From contig NZ_KV789188.1 of assembly GCF_001807485.1 (NCBI RefSeq), positions 92,892 to 156,891 on the forward strand: a stretch of DNA of 64,000 bases, in the 5' to 3' direction. Numbering within the stretch: position 1 is the stretch's first letter; every line of letters starts with the position of its first letter. The DNA is from Corynebacterium sp. HMSC08A12. GTDB taxonomy: Bacteria > Actinomycetota > Actinomycetes > Mycobacteriales > Mycobacteriaceae. A program made the position numbers and the translations under genes. Shown here piece after piece: positions 18,974 through 27,943 of the stretch. The notes beneath the pieces are model-generated. The model made no database searches and was not told where the DNA came from. It saw nothing but the letters and a program-made list of their open reading frames with translations.

Positions 18974-20539
18974 GTGACGAAACCCGCCCACTCCCCCGCA
19001 AACTCGGATCCTGCGCCGGAAAAGCCGCGCACCATTGAAGGCATGCTGCAGGAGGCCTTTACCTCCCTGCGCGCGCTTGACCGCGACCTTTTGCCACTCA
19101 CCCAGGCATTCCACGACGCTGGCCACAGCCTCTACCTCGTCGGCGGGTCGGTGCGGGATGCCCTGTTGGGGCGCCTCTCCCACGACCTGGACTTCACCAC
19201 CGACGCCCGGCCGCAGGCCATCGTCGACATTGTCACGCCCCTGGCGGAGACAGTGTGGGACACGGGCATTGAATACGGCACCGTATCGGCGCTGGTCAAG
19301 GGTCAGATCCTGGAGATCACTACCTTTCGCGCCGACCAATACGACGGCCAGTCCCGCAACCCCGAAGTCTCCTTCGGTGACAGCCTCGACGGAGACCTCA
19401 TCCGCCGTGACTTCCGTGCCAATGCCATCGCACTGGAGCTCTCCCCCGACGGAAACCACCAGCTCCGCGACCCCCTAAATGGCCTCGAAGACCTCCAGGC
19501 CGGAGTGTTAGACACCCCGGATAGCCCAGAGATCAGCTTCAACGACGACCCGCTGCGCATGCTCCGCGCGTGCCGATTCGTCTCGCAGCTGGAGTTCGGC
19601 GTCACAAAGAGAGTCAAGGAAGCAATGACGGCGATGAGCGAGCAGATCAGCCGCATCACCGTCGAGCGCGTGGCCGTCGAACTGAACAAGCTGATGCTTG
19701 GCGCGGCGCCGTGGGTGGGCCTGGACCTGATGGTCGAGACCGGGCTGGCCGACCACGTGCTGCCGGAACTGCCAGCTTTGAAGCTCACGCAGGACGAGCA
19801 CCGCCAGCACAAGGACGTGTACTGGCACTCGCTGAAGGTGCTGCGCAACGCCGTGAACCTAGAGGCAGAGCGCGGGCTGGAGCCCTCGCTGGAACTGCGC
19901 ATGGCCGCGCTGCTGCATGACATCGGAAAGCCCGATACCAGGGCTTTTACCGAATCTGGCGCGGTGACCTTCCACCAGCACGAAGTCGTCGGAGCGCGCA
20001 TCACTCGCCGCCGCCTGCGCAAACTGAAGTACTCCAAGCAGCACGTCCAAGACATCGGTCAGCTGGTATTTCTGCACATGCGCTTCCACGGTTACGCGGA
20101 CACGCAGGGCAAGGGGCAGAACCAGGATGCTCGCCGCGGTGCAGGGGAAAAGGACAACAACGAATCCACCTGGACCGACTCCGCCGTGCGCCGTTATGTC
20201 AACGACGCCGGCGAGCTGCTGCCACTGCTGCACCTGCTGGTGCGCGCCGATTGCACCACCCGCAACCAGCGAAAAGCCCAGAGGCTGCAGCGCACCTACG
20301 ATAATTTGGAAAAGCGTATCGAGCAGCTGCAGGAGCAGGAGGACCTCGCCGCTGTCCGCCCCGACCTGGACGGCAACGAGATCATGCAGATCCTGGACCT
20401 CAAGCCCGGCCCCGATGTGGGCAAGGCCTGGGCGTACTTGAAGGAGCTGCGGCTGGATCGCGGGCCGATGGAGCGTGAGGACGCCATCGCCGCGCTGAAA
20501 CAATGGTGGGGCGAACAGAAAGGTGGGTCGCAAAAGTGA
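18974..20539 (+). CDS. cca: CCA tRNA nucleotidyltransferase with HD domain
   Basis: This enzyme adds or repairs the 3'-CCA of tRNAs. The nucleotidyltransferase signature LVGGSVRDALLGRLSHDLDF contains GGSVRD at 57-62 and the metal-binding DLD at 71-73. The RNA-binding middle begins FNDDPLRMLRACRF. A C-terminal HD domain (ALLHDIGKPDTRAF near 312) suggests phosphohydrolase activity. The 521 residues match the actinobacterial form. The GTG at 18974 is chosen because a -10 hexamer sits eight bases before it; an open frame extends upstream without a start signal. The stop overlaps the next gene by four bases. Confidence 0.93.
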   Translation: MTKPAHSPANSDPAPEKPRTIEGMLQEAFTSLRALDRDLLPLTQAFHDAGHSLYLVGGSVRDALLGRLSHDLDFTTDARPQAIVDIVTPLAETVWDTGIEYGTVSALVKGQILEITTFRADQYDGQSRNPEVSFGDSLDGDLIRRDFRANAIALELSPDGNHQLRDPLNGLEDLQAGVLDTPDSPEISFNDDPLRMLRACRFVSQLEFGVTKRVKEAMTAMSEQISRITVERVAVELNKLMLGAAPWVGLDLMVETGLADHVLPELPALKLTQDEHRQHKDVYWHSLKVLRNAVNLEAERGLEPSLELRMAALLHDIGKPDTRAFTESGAVTFHQHEVVGARITRRRLRKLKYSKQHVQDIGQLVFLHMRFHGYADTQGKGQNQDARRGAGEKDNNESTWTDSAVRRYVNDAGELLPLLHLLVRADCTTRNQRKAQRLQRTYDNLEKRIEQLQEQEDLAAVRPDLDGNEIMQILDLKPGPDVGKAWAYLKELRLDRGPMEREDAIAALKQWWGEQKGGSQK

Positions 20540-21378
20540 GCGCTGACCAGCAGCCGAATGGCACAGAGAACCAGTTCAACGTGCGGCCCGGTGACGTGAT
20601 CTTCCAGGCGCCCGCCGTGGTTGTGGATCCGGAAGGCTACCTGGACACCGCCGACATCGAGCCCGCACACCTGGAGGCGTTCGTGGATGCCTTCGGCACT
20701 TCCCCCGGTGTGCTCGCCGTGCCGGGGCTGCCCGGCGCGGACGCGCTACTCGTGCTGGAAGTTCAGGACGACCCGGATGCCGGCGGTGCCACCATCGTGG
20801 CTGTCCGCTTGGGCCTCATGAGCAGCGAAGCCGTTGCCAATCACCTGCCCTCTCTAGCGGAGAAGCTCACCAAGCCGAAGGTCTTCTTCATCGGCGGCGA
20901 CAACGAACCCGTCGTGCTTGCCGTCGGCCTGTTGGACGCTGACCGTTTGGAGCTGGACGCTGCGGGCGCCTCTGCGGCGAGCAGCAATGGTGAAGCGGCG
21001 AGCGGCAGCCCTGAAGCCCCCGCCCCCAGCAGCCCTGAAGCCAACGCGGCCCCTGCCGCCCGCTTCGGCGCGCGCGGGCAGTTCATGCTGATCAGCACCG
21101 CCGAAGAGGCACCCAGCGTGGACGAGCAGGTAGCGCAGGTTGTCGGCCACGTGGATCCCTCCATGCTGCGCGGCCTGCGGCTCTTCCACAGCTACGTCCT
21201 CCTCAACGACGCCGACGTGCGCGGCTGGCTGGATTCCGGGATTGCCGGCCTCCAGGACGCAACCGCAGAAGATGTGTTCACGGACCGACCGGCGGAGACG
21301 TGGCGTCAGATTATGAAGAACAGCCCCTTCCCCAAGAACCTGTTCGCAACCTGGGCGAGCCACCCGGAGCGCAACTAA
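20536..21378 (+). CDS. YqgE/AlgH family (UPF0301) protein
   Basis: I recognise this 280-residue protein by its family pattern. GVLAVPGLPGADALLVLEVQ corresponds to the usual core around the first strands, VFFIGGDNEPVVLAVGLL to the GGPV segment, and EDVFTDRPAETWRQIM to the C-terminal signature. It carries an Ala/Ser/Pro-rich insertion (about 143-177) not found in typical members. The molecular role of the family is not established. GTG at 20536 overlaps the cca stop (GTGA), and brnF starts directly after the stop codon, so translation is probably coupled. Confidence 0.75.
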   Translation: MSADQQPNGTENQFNVRPGDVIFQAPAVVVDPEGYLDTADIEPAHLEAFVDAFGTSPGVLAVPGLPGADALLVLEVQDDPDAGGATIVAVRLGLMSSEAVANHLPSLAEKLTKPKVFFIGGDNEPVVLAVGLLDADRLELDAAGASAASSNGEAASGSPEAPAPSSPEANAAPAARFGARGQFMLISTAEEAPSVDEQVAQVVGHVDPSMLRGLRLFHSYVLLNDADVRGWLDSGIAGLQDATAEDVFTDRPAETWRQIMKNSPFPKNLFATWASHPERN

Positions 21379-22131
21379 ATGGCCGCGAGCAGCACCCACC
21401 GCGACAGGAACGCTGACTGGCGCGCCGGGATCGCCGACGCCTGGCCCGTGGCCTTGGGCATGGTGCCGCTGGGCCTGGCCTTTGGCCTGCTGATCACCCA
21501 GGTCGGCTTCGCCTGGTGGTGGGCGCCGATTTTCTCCTTCGTCATCTACGCGGGCTCCATGGAGTTCCTGGCGGTGTCGCTGGTCACGGGTGGCGTGGGT
21601 CCGCTGAGCGCGGCGCTGTACGGGTTCCTGGTGAACTTCCGCCACGCCTTCTACGCCCTGAACTACCCCATCGCCCAGGTGCGCGGCTGGCTGGCCAGGG
21701 CTTATGGCATCTATGCGCTGACAGATGAGACGTATGCGATCCTCGCCGCCCGGCGCGACGCGAAGTGGTCGACTGCCCGCGTGATGGCGGTGCAGATTCT
21801 GCTGCAGATCGGCTGGGTCGGCGGTGGTGTGCTCGGCGCGCTGTTCGGCAGCGCCCTGCCCTTCGAGATCCAGGGCATGGAGTTTGCGCTGATCGCCCTG
21901 TTCACGGTGCTGGCGATCGAGGCTTTCGTGAGCTTCAAGGACCTCTCCCTGCCGATCGTGGCGGCGCTATGCGGGCTGGTCGGCCTGCTGATCTCGCCGG
22001 ACAACATGCTGATGATCGGCATGAGCCTGTACTTTGTGAGCCTCATCGTGCGTTTCCTGTGCCCGCCGCTGGACCGCGCGCTGCGGCTGAAGGTCGGCGC
22101 GGATAACGCTGCCTCCCGGGAGGTGGAGTAG
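21379..22131 (+). CDS. brnF: AzlC/BrnF-type branched-chain amino acid exporter, large subunit
   Basis: This 250-residue membrane protein has about seven hydrophobic segments and the AzlC-family hallmark (GMVPLGLAFGLLITQ near the start, FVIYAGSMEFLAV, NFRHAFYALNY). Together with the next small gene it forms a two-component exporter like BrnFE, which exports isoleucine, leucine, valine and methionine in C. glutamicum. The start codon directly abuts the yqgE stop. No lrp regulator gene is adjacent, unlike the C. glutamicum locus. Confidence 0.88.
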   Translation: MAASSTHRDRNADWRAGIADAWPVALGMVPLGLAFGLLITQVGFAWWWAPIFSFVIYAGSMEFLAVSLVTGGVGPLSAALYGFLVNFRHAFYALNYPIAQVRGWLARAYGIYALTDETYAILAARRDAKWSTARVMAVQILLQIGWVGGGVLGALFGSALPFEIQGMEFALIALFTVLAIEAFVSFKDLSLPIVAALCGLVGLLISPDNMLMIGMSLYFVSLIVRFLCPPLDRALRLKVGADNAASREVE

Positions 22132-22524
22132 ATGCCCACCACCACTGCCGCGCTTGCTGCGCCCGCCGTACACCTACAGGCCGCCGCGGGTCTCCCCGCG
22201 GGCGTGGAGCTCGGCCCCACCCTCGCGATTCTCGGCTCGATATTCATGGTTACGCTCGCCCTGCGCGGCCTGCCTTTCGCCGCGCTGCGCTTCTTCCGCG
22301 AATCCGACCTGGTCGCCTGGCTGGGCCTGGCCATGCCCGTTGGCGTGATGACCCTCCTGGTCGTCTACACCGTCTCCGGCCAGGCCGACGCGCCGGGTGG
22401 CTTCGCGGCGGTCGCCATCGCCCTGACCTTCACCGTCGCCCTGCACCTCTGGCGCCGCTCGGCCACGTTGTCGATCTTGCTGGGCACGGTGCTGTATCTG
22501 GTGCTGGTGAACCTTATTTTTTGA
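22132..22524 (+). CDS. brnE: AzlD/BrnE-type branched-chain amino acid exporter, small subunit
   Basis: This 130-residue hydrophobic protein with four membrane segments carries the AzlD pattern (FMVTLALRGLPFAALRFFRE, AWLGLAMPVGVMTLLVVY). It starts immediately after brnF, as expected for the heteromeric exporter. The stop lies in a copy of the dispersed GGGGGCGTCA motif (22515-22531). Confidence 0.88.
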   Translation: MPTTTAALAAPAVHLQAAAGLPAGVELGPTLAILGSIFMVTLALRGLPFAALRFFRESDLVAWLGLAMPVGVMTLLVVYTVSGQADAPGGFAAVAIALTFTVALHLWRRSATLSILLGTVLYLVLVNLIF

Positions 22525-22559
22525 CGCCCCCTCCCCCGCCGCACCTAGCCCCAGCACCG

Positions 22560-22565
22560 TAGAAT
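22560..22565 (+). promoter_or_regulatory. -10 hexamer of the second NUDIX gene, leaderless start
   Basis: TAGAAT lies seven bases before the ATG at 22573, with no ribosome-binding site between. Confidence 0.65.
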
Positions 22566-22572
22566 AGCGCCC

Positions 22573-23133
22573 ATGCCGACCCCTGATTTCATCGTTGAAC
22601 TGCGCAAGAAAATCGGCCACGACGAGCTGTGGCTGCCCGGCGTGACGGCCATTGTCATCCGAGACGTCCCAGAGGACGCACCCATCTGGGCCGTGCCGGA
22701 GGTGCTGTTGGTGAAGCGCGCCGACGACGGTCAGTGGACCCCCGTGACGGGGATCGTGGACCCGCGGGAGCAGCCGCACCTGGCGGCCATCCGCGAGGTG
22801 CGAGAGGAAACTGGCCTGCACGTGCAGGTGGATGCGCTGCTGGGCGTGGGCCAGGTCGGCCCCGTGGAATACCCGAATGGGGATGTGACCAGCTACGTGG
22901 ACACCACCGTTCGCTGCACCGTGATTCCCGACCCCGAGACCGGCGAGTTCAATGACGAGCCGGTGATCGGCGACGACGAGTCCACGCAGGTGGGCTGGTA
23001 TTCGATCTCCCAGATGCCGCCGATGCAGCCGCGCTTCCGCCTGGTGATTGCCGACGCGGTGGCGCAGATGAAGCACCCGGCGGGCTTCCGCCCGCGCATG
23101 GGCTACGTGAAGCGGCTGCAGAAGCCGGAATAG
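22573..23133 (+). CDS. NUDIX hydrolase
   Basis: This is a 186-residue single-domain NUDIX protein. The box reads GIVDPREQPHLAAIREVREE then TGL (GX5EX7REUXEEXGU). It has no N-terminal extension, unlike the NUDIX protein at 17.7 kb. The substrate cannot be predicted. It appears to have its own promoter, with TAGAAT seven bases before the ATG. It is convergent with the following transporter gene. Confidence 0.85.
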   Translation: MPTPDFIVELRKKIGHDELWLPGVTAIVIRDVPEDAPIWAVPEVLLVKRADDGQWTPVTGIVDPREQPHLAAIREVREETGLHVQVDALLGVGQVGPVEYPNGDVTSYVDTTVRCTVIPDPETGEFNDEPVIGDDESTQVGWYSISQMPPMQPRFRLVIADAVAQMKHPAGFRPRMGYVKRLQKPE

Positions 23134-23154
23134 GCGCAGTAGGCGCCCGCGCGG

Positions 23155-24168
23155 CTACCAGGTGTGCGCGCCCGTAGTCTTCCCGCCCTCGGGGAAGCGC
23201 GCGGCATAGGTGCTGGCACGCAAGGAGCAGATCACCAGCTGCACCTGGTGGAAGATCATCAGCGGCAGGATCATCATGCCCAGGCTCGCCCCGCCGAACA
23301 TCACCGCCGCCATCGGTAGCCCCGAGGCCAGGGACTTCTTGGTGCCAGCGAACTGGATGGCCACCTGGTCGGCGTAGTTGAATCCCAGTTTCCGCGAGGT
23401 CACGCTCGTCACGCCCAGCATCAGATGCACCAGCGCGATGGAGCCCAGCACCAGGCCCAGAATCGTCAGCCAGTTGACGGAACCCCACACGCCGGAGACG
23501 ATGCCCTCCGAGAAGCTGACGTACACCACCAGGCCGATGGAGATCTGGTCCACCTTTTTCGTCGCCTTGGAGGCCGCGAACTTGAACACCCACCTGCGCA
23601 GCAGCTGGCCGATGGCAAACGGCAGCAGTAGCTGGACTCCGATGTCGAGGAACGTGGTGGCGTCAATATGAAAGCCTTCCGAAGAAGACATCAGCAGCAG
23701 CACCAGCAACGGTGTGAAAAGAACTCCCAGCAGGCTAGAGACGCTGGCCGCGACGATCGAGGCGGCGACGTGGCCGCGCGCGATGCTGGTGAAGGCGACG
23801 GAGGATTGCACCGTCGATGGCACGAGGGTGCAGAAGAGAATGCCCAGGTAAAGCTCGTTTCCGACGACCGCCTTCAGCGGCATCATCGCCACGCCGATCA
23901 GCGGGAAGACCACGAAGGTAAACGCCATGATCAGCAGGTGCAGCCGCCAGTGCATCAGGCCCTTCAGGGCCTCCTGCGGCGACAGGCGCGCGCCGTAGAG
24001 GAAAAACAGGAACGCGATGGCGACCTTCGTGATGGTGTTGGCGACATCCGCCGCCTCGCCGCGCACGGGCACAATGATCGCCGCGACGACCGCGATGACG
24101 ATCAGGACGATGAGGAAGTCCGGCCGGTAGTTAATGATGCGGTGCCATAGCGACTGTTTTTCTACCAT
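23155..24168 (-). CDS. Bile acid:sodium symporter family (SBF-like) transporter
   Basis: This 337-residue protein has about nine to ten membrane helices. It begins with a short cytosolic segment (MVEKQSLWHRIINYRPD) and has the SBF-like features GARLSPQEALKGL, TLVPSTVQSSVAFTSIARG and QFAGTKKSLASGLPMA, where unwound helices cross. The family moves organic anions or metabolites with sodium; the substrate is unknown. The ATG at 24168 has a plausible AAAGAC stretch upstream. Confidence 0.82.
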   Translation of the reverse strand: MVEKQSLWHRIINYRPDFLIVLIVIAVVAAIIVPVRGEAADVANTITKVAIAFLFFLYGARLSPQEALKGLMHWRLHLLIMAFTFVVFPLIGVAMMPLKAVVGNELYLGILFCTLVPSTVQSSVAFTSIARGHVAASIVAASVSSLLGVLFTPLLVLLLMSSSEGFHIDATTFLDIGVQLLLPFAIGQLLRRWVFKFAASKATKKVDQISIGLVVYVSFSEGIVSGVWGSVNWLTILGLVLGSIALVHLMLGVTSVTSRKLGFNYADQVAIQFAGTKKSLASGLPMAAVMFGGASLGMMILPLMIFHQVQLVICSLRASTYAARFPEGGKTTGAHTW

Positions 24169-24176
24169 GGGTCTTT

Positions 24177-24193
24177 ATCTTATTGACGCCCTC
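24177..24193 (-). repeat. Intergenic copy of the dispersed GGGCGTCA motif
   Basis: The minus strand reads GAGGGCGTCAATAAGAT. See the finding on the dispersed 17-bp motif. The rest of the 24169-24300 gap is GC-rich without visible features. Confidence 0.6.
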
Positions 24194-24300
24194 GCCTCCG
24201 CGAACCTTGACCGTCCACAACGGGCCAGGCGCGGGTGGGGTGGGCGCCTGCGGGGGCCGGGGCGCAGAGTGGTGCGTGGACCCGCGCGCGGCGCCGGGGG

Positions 24301-25782
24301 TTAGACGATGGCGCGGTCGAGCTCCGCGACGGTCTGCTTCGGGATCAGCGCCGCCACGGCCGCGGCGATGCCGAGGATCACCGCGGCGACGATGAACGCG
24401 GTGATATAACCCGCGGCAGAATCCGAGCCCTGCGGGGAGCCCGCGACCTGGAAGACCGGCAGCACGGCGAAGGACACGCCCGCGCCCAGGTTGAAGGCTG
24501 CGGAGTTCATGCCGGGCAGGAAGCCCTCGTTATCCTTCGGGGAGTTCATCACGCCCAGGTTGTTGATGACGATGTTGCCGATACCCGCGTAGGTGACACC
24601 CAGCAGGATCACTGTGATGATCAGCACCGGCAGCGAGTGCACGCCGACGAACGCCAGAGCCAGCATGAGGGCCGCACTGGCGAGGTTGGCGATGATGATC
24701 AGCCGTCCGTAGCCGACCCTCGGTGCCCAGCGTCCAGCGAAGGGGCCGACGGCCCAGCCGATGAGGGCGTAGGGGGTCAGCAGCCACAGGGAGGCCTTGT
24801 CGGCCTCCAGGCCGAAGCCCGCATCCGGGTTTTGCGCCAGGGAGATAGCCAGGCCGTTGACCGCGGCGAACACGCCGGTCATGGTCAGCACCGTGGTGGC
24901 CAGCAGCGCCCAGGTGTGGCGGCGGGCCAGGTACTTCGGGGCGACCAGCGGCTGGTCGTGGCGGTTTTCGTACTTCCAGAAGGCCAGGAAGACGACCGCG
25001 CCGACGATGAACATGGCGATGACGTACAGCCAGTTCGCTGCCCCGGCCTTGCCTGCCTCGTTGACGCCCAACGTGATGGACAGCACCGATACCACCAGCA
25101 GAGCAGCGCCCGCCCAGTCCATCTTCACGTTGTCCGACGGCTTGGATTCCGGTGCGCCGAAGGCAACGACCAGGGTGGCGATGATGCCAATGATGGCGAT
25201 GAGCCAGAAGACGGAGCGGAAGCCCCACTGCTCGGCCATCCAGCCGGCCAGGATCACGTCGATGCCAGCGACGCCGCCGTTGATGGCGGCGAGCAGACCC
25301 ATGAGGGTGCCCAGGCGGACCTCCTCCTTGACCTGGCTGCGCAGGATGATCAGGGTCATGGGGATCGTCGGCCCGGCGATGCCCTGCATGGCGCGGGCGA
25401 CCATCAGCACGCCAATGTTCGGCGCCAGCGCGGCAATGAGACCGCCGAGGGACATCACGCCCAGCATGATGACGAGGATCTTCCGGCGGCCGACAATGTC
25501 GGACAGTCGCGGCAGGAACAGACCGCACATGGCTCCACCGGTGAAGAAGGCGGTCTGGGTAAGACCCGTGGCAGCCTCGTCGGTGTTCAGCTCGCGAGCC
25601 ATGGTCGCCAACACCGGCGAGAGCATGGAGGCGTTCAGCTGAAACGCGACGGCCGCGGTGATCAGCACCGTCATCAACAGGCCGATGCCGCCGGGGCGGG
25701 AGTCGACCGGATCCGGCGAGGTTGCCGCAGCTGCGGCAGGGGCCGACGATGCGGCCGCGGGGTTCGGGTTGTTGGAGTTCAT
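24301..25782 (-). CDS. uriT: MFS transporter of the nucleoside cluster (UriT-like)
   Basis: This 493-residue major facilitator has an Ala/Ser/Pro-rich N-terminus followed by about 14 membrane helices. The loop motif RLSDIVGRRKILV between helices 2 and 3 is the MFS signature. Its place after a ribokinase and a nucleoside hydrolase matches the uridine-utilisation cluster of C. glutamicum (rbsK1-uriT-uriH), so uptake of uridine or another nucleoside is likely. The substrate is inferred from context. A 100-base gap to the hydrolase holds two CAATTG palindromes five bases apart (25802-25818 region), a possible operator. Confidence 0.78.
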   Translation of the reverse strand: MNSNNPNPAAASSAPAAAAATSPDPVDSRPGGIGLLMTVLITAAVAFQLNASMLSPVLATMARELNTDEAATGLTQTAFFTGGAMCGLFLPRLSDIVGRRKILVIMLGVMSLGGLIAALAPNIGVLMVARAMQGIAGPTIPMTLIILRSQVKEEVRLGTLMGLLAAINGGVAGIDVILAGWMAEQWGFRSVFWLIAIIGIIATLVVAFGAPESKPSDNVKMDWAGAALLVVSVLSITLGVNEAGKAGAANWLYVIAMFIVGAVVFLAFWKYENRHDQPLVAPKYLARRHTWALLATTVLTMTGVFAAVNGLAISLAQNPDAGFGLEADKASLWLLTPYALIGWAVGPFAGRWAPRVGYGRLIIIANLASAALMLALAFVGVHSLPVLIITVILLGVTYAGIGNIVINNLGVMNSPKDNEGFLPGMNSAAFNLGAGVSFAVLPVFQVAGSPQGSDSAAGYITAFIVAAVILGIAAAVAALIPKQTVAELDRAIV

Positions 25783-25882
25783 GGGCGGCTCCGATTCAAC
25801 GTCAATTGAAAACCAATTGGGGTTCTAATAGTTGCAGCTAGAACTTTAAGCGATGAATGCGCGCCTGACTAGAACCGCCTAA

Positions 25883-26917
25883 CTAGAATCCCGTACTCCC
25901 GATGCGCTGTAGTGCGTCGACCAGCAGGTTCCAGAAGCGCTCCGCGTCGACATCCACGGCCACGCGGGTGCGCAGGTTAGCGCCCGCTGCGGTGGCGGAG
26001 GCGGGGGCGTCAATATCAGAATCATCCGCCGTGCCCAGCGCCGTCGGGTCCTGCCCGCCATCCTGGCTACCCCAGGTGCGCCGCAAGTCCACGACCGTCG
26101 CCCCGCGCGTCAGCTCGCCCTTGGTCTCCACGTCGATCGGCGCCAGGATTGTGCGCACGACCTGCGGGTCTGCCACGGCCGCGACGGCCAGCGGGTCGTG
26201 CATCGGCGGGCCGGGGTAGTGCCGCTCCTTCATGTACGCGCCGCCGAAGAACTCCACCAGCTCCGCGATGAACTTCGCCACGTCCGTGTCGACCTCCGCC
26301 AGCTGAGCCATCCGCTGCGGCGTGGCCAGCACCTTGTGCGTGACATCCAACCCGACCATCGTCACCGGCCAGCCCGCGCCGAACACGATCTTCGCGGCCT
26401 CCGGGTCGGCCAGGATGTTGAACTCGGCGCTCGGGGTCATGTTGCCAGCGTGGTGCGCACCACCCATCAGGGTGACGCCACCTACGCGCTCCACCAGCTC
26501 GGGATACATGCGGGCGAACAGGGCGATGTTGGTCAGCGCCCCCGTGGGGACGAGGGTGACGGTCCCCGGCTCGTTGTCGCGGATAATGTCCGCGATGAGG
26601 TTCACCGCGTGGCGGGGATCCAGCTCGGCCCCGGCGGCGGGCAGCTGCGGGCCGTCCAGGCCGCTATCCCCGTGGATTTCCTCCGGAATGATCTGCGGCG
26701 CCACCAGCGGGCGATCCGCCCCGGCAGCGAAGGGAATGCCAGTGATGTTGCCGACGCGCGCCAGTGCCAGGGCGTTCTTGGTGACCTTCTCCAGCGTCTG
26801 GTTGCCCGCCACCGTCGTGACCGCCAGCAGATCCAGGTTCGGGTTTCCCCAGGCCAGGAGCATGGCGATTGCGTCGTCGTGCCCCGGATCGCAGTCCAGG
26901 ATGATCTTCTGAGTCAT
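25883..26917 (-). CDS. uriH: Nucleoside hydrolase (uridine-preferring type)
   Basis: This 344-residue hydrolase splits nucleosides into base and ribose. The calcium-binding signature DCDPGHDDA is at residues 8-16, with LMGGAHHAGNMTPSAEFN and the late His in MHDPLAVAAV completing the active site. It carries an Asp/Ala-rich insertion near residue 300 (ADDSDIDAPASATAAG). It starts two bases after the ribokinase stop, so the ribose released is probably phosphorylated by the product of the preceding gene. Confidence 0.88.
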   Translation of the reverse strand: MTQKIILDCDPGHDDAIAMLLAWGNPNLDLLAVTTVAGNQTLEKVTKNALALARVGNITGIPFAAGADRPLVAPQIIPEEIHGDSGLDGPQLPAAGAELDPRHAVNLIADIIRDNEPGTVTLVPTGALTNIALFARMYPELVERVGGVTLMGGAHHAGNMTPSAEFNILADPEAAKIVFGAGWPVTMVGLDVTHKVLATPQRMAQLAEVDTDVAKFIAELVEFFGGAYMKERHYPGPPMHDPLAVAAVADPQVVRTILAPIDVETKGELTRGATVVDLRRTWGSQDGGQDPTALGTADDSDIDAPASATAAGANLRTRVAVDVDAERFWNLLVDALQRIGSTGF

Positions 26918-26918
26918 T

Positions 26919-27848
26919 TTATGCGTCTCCTAGTCGACGGATTTCGTTCTCGGTGGCGTAGCTGCCCGCTGCGCCGCGCTTCTGCGTGGCGAGAGCCCCG
27001 GCCGCCGCGCCCAGCGTGCACGCATCCACCAGGTTCTCCCCCTGCGCCAGCGCCGCCGCGAGCGTGCCGCAGAACGCATCGCCTGCACCAGTGGTATCCA
27101 CGACGCGCTCGACGTAGACGGCGGGGATGTGCACCGGTTCGGCGTCACCCTCCAAGATCATGGCTCCACGCTGCCCCAAGGTAACCACCACAGAGCGAGC
27201 GATGGGGCGCAGGCGCTCCAGCAGCTCCTCGATGGGCGTGCCGGGGGCGGCGTCGAGCACCGCGGCGGCCTCGCCCTCATTCAGCACCAGGGGGTCGGCC
27301 GCGGCGAGCAGGTCGGGGTCGCGCGTGGTCACGGGCGCGAGGTTCAGCACCAGCCGCGAGTCCGAATTCGCCACCAGCTTCGGCAGCTCCGCGCTGTGCT
27401 CGGGGGTCAGTTCGCCCTGCGCAAGCACGATAGGTACGGGTCCCTGGCGGCGCAATTCCTCCACGGTTTCACGTTGCTGAGCCGGGCTGACCAGCTCGTT
27501 TGCGCCCGAGGTGACGATGATGATGTTCTCGCCGCTCGGGTCGTTCATGATGAACGCGCGGCCGGTTGGCTGCCGGCTACTTACGATGTAGTCGGTGTTC
27601 ACACCGTGTTCGCGCAGCTCTTTGATCGCGAGTTCGCCCTGCGGATCGGTGCCCACCGCAGATAGAAGGACGGTATTGACGCCCAAGTGTGCGCAGGCTG
27701 CCGCCTGATTGGCGCCCTTTCCGCCCAGCCCCTCTATGCCGGGTTCTGCGATGGTTGTTTCCCCTGGTTGGGGGAAGTTCTGGACGGTGACGAAGGTGTC
27801 GACGTTGGTGGTGCCGGATACGACGACGGTGGCGTTGGAGTCTCTCAT
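26919..27848 (-). CDS. rbsK: Ribokinase (PfkB family)
   Basis: This 309-residue sugar kinase phosphorylates ribose to ribose 5-phosphate. The first PfkB signature is GLGGKGANQAAACAHLG near 41-57. The second is DTTGAGDAFCGTLAAAL, containing the anion hole and catalytic Asp. The ATG at 27848 is chosen; the open frame runs further upstream without family similarity. It is the first gene of the nucleoside salvage cluster, ahead of the hydrolase and transporter. Confidence 0.9.
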   Translation of the reverse strand: MRDSNATVVVSGTTNVDTFVTVQNFPQPGETTIAEPGIEGLGGKGANQAAACAHLGVNTVLLSAVGTDPQGELAIKELREHGVNTDYIVSSRQPTGRAFIMNDPSGENIIIVTSGANELVSPAQQRETVEELRRQGPVPIVLAQGELTPEHSAELPKLVANSDSRLVLNLAPVTTRDPDLLAAADPLVLNEGEAAAVLDAAPGTPIEELLERLRPIARSVVVTLGQRGAMILEGDAEPVHIPAVYVERVVDTTGAGDAFCGTLAAALAQGENLVDACTLGAAAGALATQKRGAAGSYATENEIRRLGDA

Positions 27849-27943
27849 GGTTCCCCAGAATACTGGGTTGCCGGGCGCGGTGGAGCTGCGGCGACGGGTG
27901 CAGTGGTGCTGGGCTAGGCCCGTGTGGGGTCTTGCGCTGGATT

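Noticed and set aside
24235..25809. Long open frame antisense to the MFS transporter gene
   Set aside because: The product is a His/Asp/Arg-rich shadow without domain features, while the minus strand encodes a well-formed transporter.
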